From: JACMRI01 sp043778625
GTDB taxonomy: Bacteria > Bacteroidota > Bacteroidia > UBA4408
Assembly (NCBI GenBank): GCA_043778625.1
Contig: JAYWFU010000095.1
Coordinates: forward strand, 1-5,968
Reading direction: 5' to 3'
Length of the DNA stretch: 5,968 nucleotides
Below are positions 5,725-5,968 of this stretch, piece by piece (positions within the stretch are counted from its first letter, which is position 1; each line of letters opens with the position of its first letter). The translations under genes were made by a program, and so were the position numbers. A model generated the notes under the pieces. That model had not been told where the DNA came from. It worked only from the letters and a program-made list of their open reading frames with translations, and did not search any database.

Positions 5725-5968
5725 ATGCTATTAATTATTAGCAACATTCCTACGCCTTATCGTATACCACTATTTAACACAATACACGAGCGATTAAGCG
5801 CACAAGGCAAGCAAGTACAGTTTGTGTTTGCTGCCGAAAGTCATGCGTTTCGCAAATGGAAAATTGATATCGCCGATTTTAAATTTAACTATCAGTATTT
5901 AAGTAAAAACAATACTAACACTAACGAAAAAACTAAGTTTTATTACCAAGGTTTATTTTTGATATTGC
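5725..5968 (+). CDS. Glycosyltransferase, GT4-like, N-terminal part (cut by window end)
   Basis: The frame is open from the ATG at 5725 to the last base, 81 codons, with the remainder outside the window. The start LLIISNIPTPYRIPLFNTI (2-20) is the typical first strand and loop of Bacteroidota GT-B fold glycosyltransferases (family 4-like), where the N-terminal domain binds the acceptor. A second strand, VQFVFAAES (31-39), and then the RKWKID segment (43-48) also fit. The nucleotide-sugar binding C-terminal domain is not visible, so donor and acceptor are unknown; lipid- or polysaccharide-linked sugars at the cytoplasmic face of the membrane are usual for such enzymes. The gene begins 15 bases after the purQ stop, so it is likely co-transcribed with purQ. 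Confidence 0.85.
   Translation, partial: MLLIISNIPTPYRIPLFNTIHERLSAQGKQVQFVFAAESHAFRKWKIDIADFKFNYQYLSKNNTNTNEKTKFYYQGLFLIL

Overview
The window looks like a stretch of ordinary chromosome from a member of the Bacteroidota. It is AT-rich, the start codons have no Shine-Dalgarno purine tracts but A-rich leaders, there is a clean TAnnTTTG-type -7 box in front of ubiD, and the membrane protein at 3999-4973 belongs to a family I know only from this phylum (DUF6427). The elongation factor P has the 'HRTPGNLRAF' type of domain I tip, which I associate with the Chitinophaga/Sphingobacteria side of the phylum. That finer placement is from memory and is tentative.

Layout. Positions 1-109 hold no gene I can support; they end in a sequence that may be one terminus of an IS element. 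Then come two minus-strand genes forming an operon: ubiD (657-2480), a prenylated-FMN-dependent decarboxylase of the long menaquinone type, followed by an overlapping unknown gene (110-694, non-ATG start). A 116-base divergent intergenic region with a good ubiD promoter separates ubiD from a plus-strand gene for a secreted DUF2147 protein (2597-3040). This gene converges with efp (3125-3691, minus strand), and a perfect 16-bp hairpin flanked by A and T tracts lies between them as a terminator for both strands.

Upstream of efp on the same strand is a 59-codon gene (3745-3924) for a one-helix membrane protein with an acidic tail. It resembles, from memory, DUF6341 of flavobacteria. It is divergent from a plus-strand cluster: the DUF6427 multi-pass membrane protein (3999-4973), purQ (5014-5709, the glutaminase subunit of FGAM synthase) and the first 81 codons of a GT4-like glycosyltransferase (5725 to the window end).

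Functions represented are respiratory quinone synthesis, translation of proline-rich stretches, purine synthesis, envelope proteins of unknown role and the start of a glycan or lipid glycosylation gene. I see no defence system, CRISPR array, prophage, tRNA or rRNA. The least explained parts are the paired small/large membrane proteins at 3745-4973, the unknown gene overlapping ubiD, and the unusual tip of EF-P.
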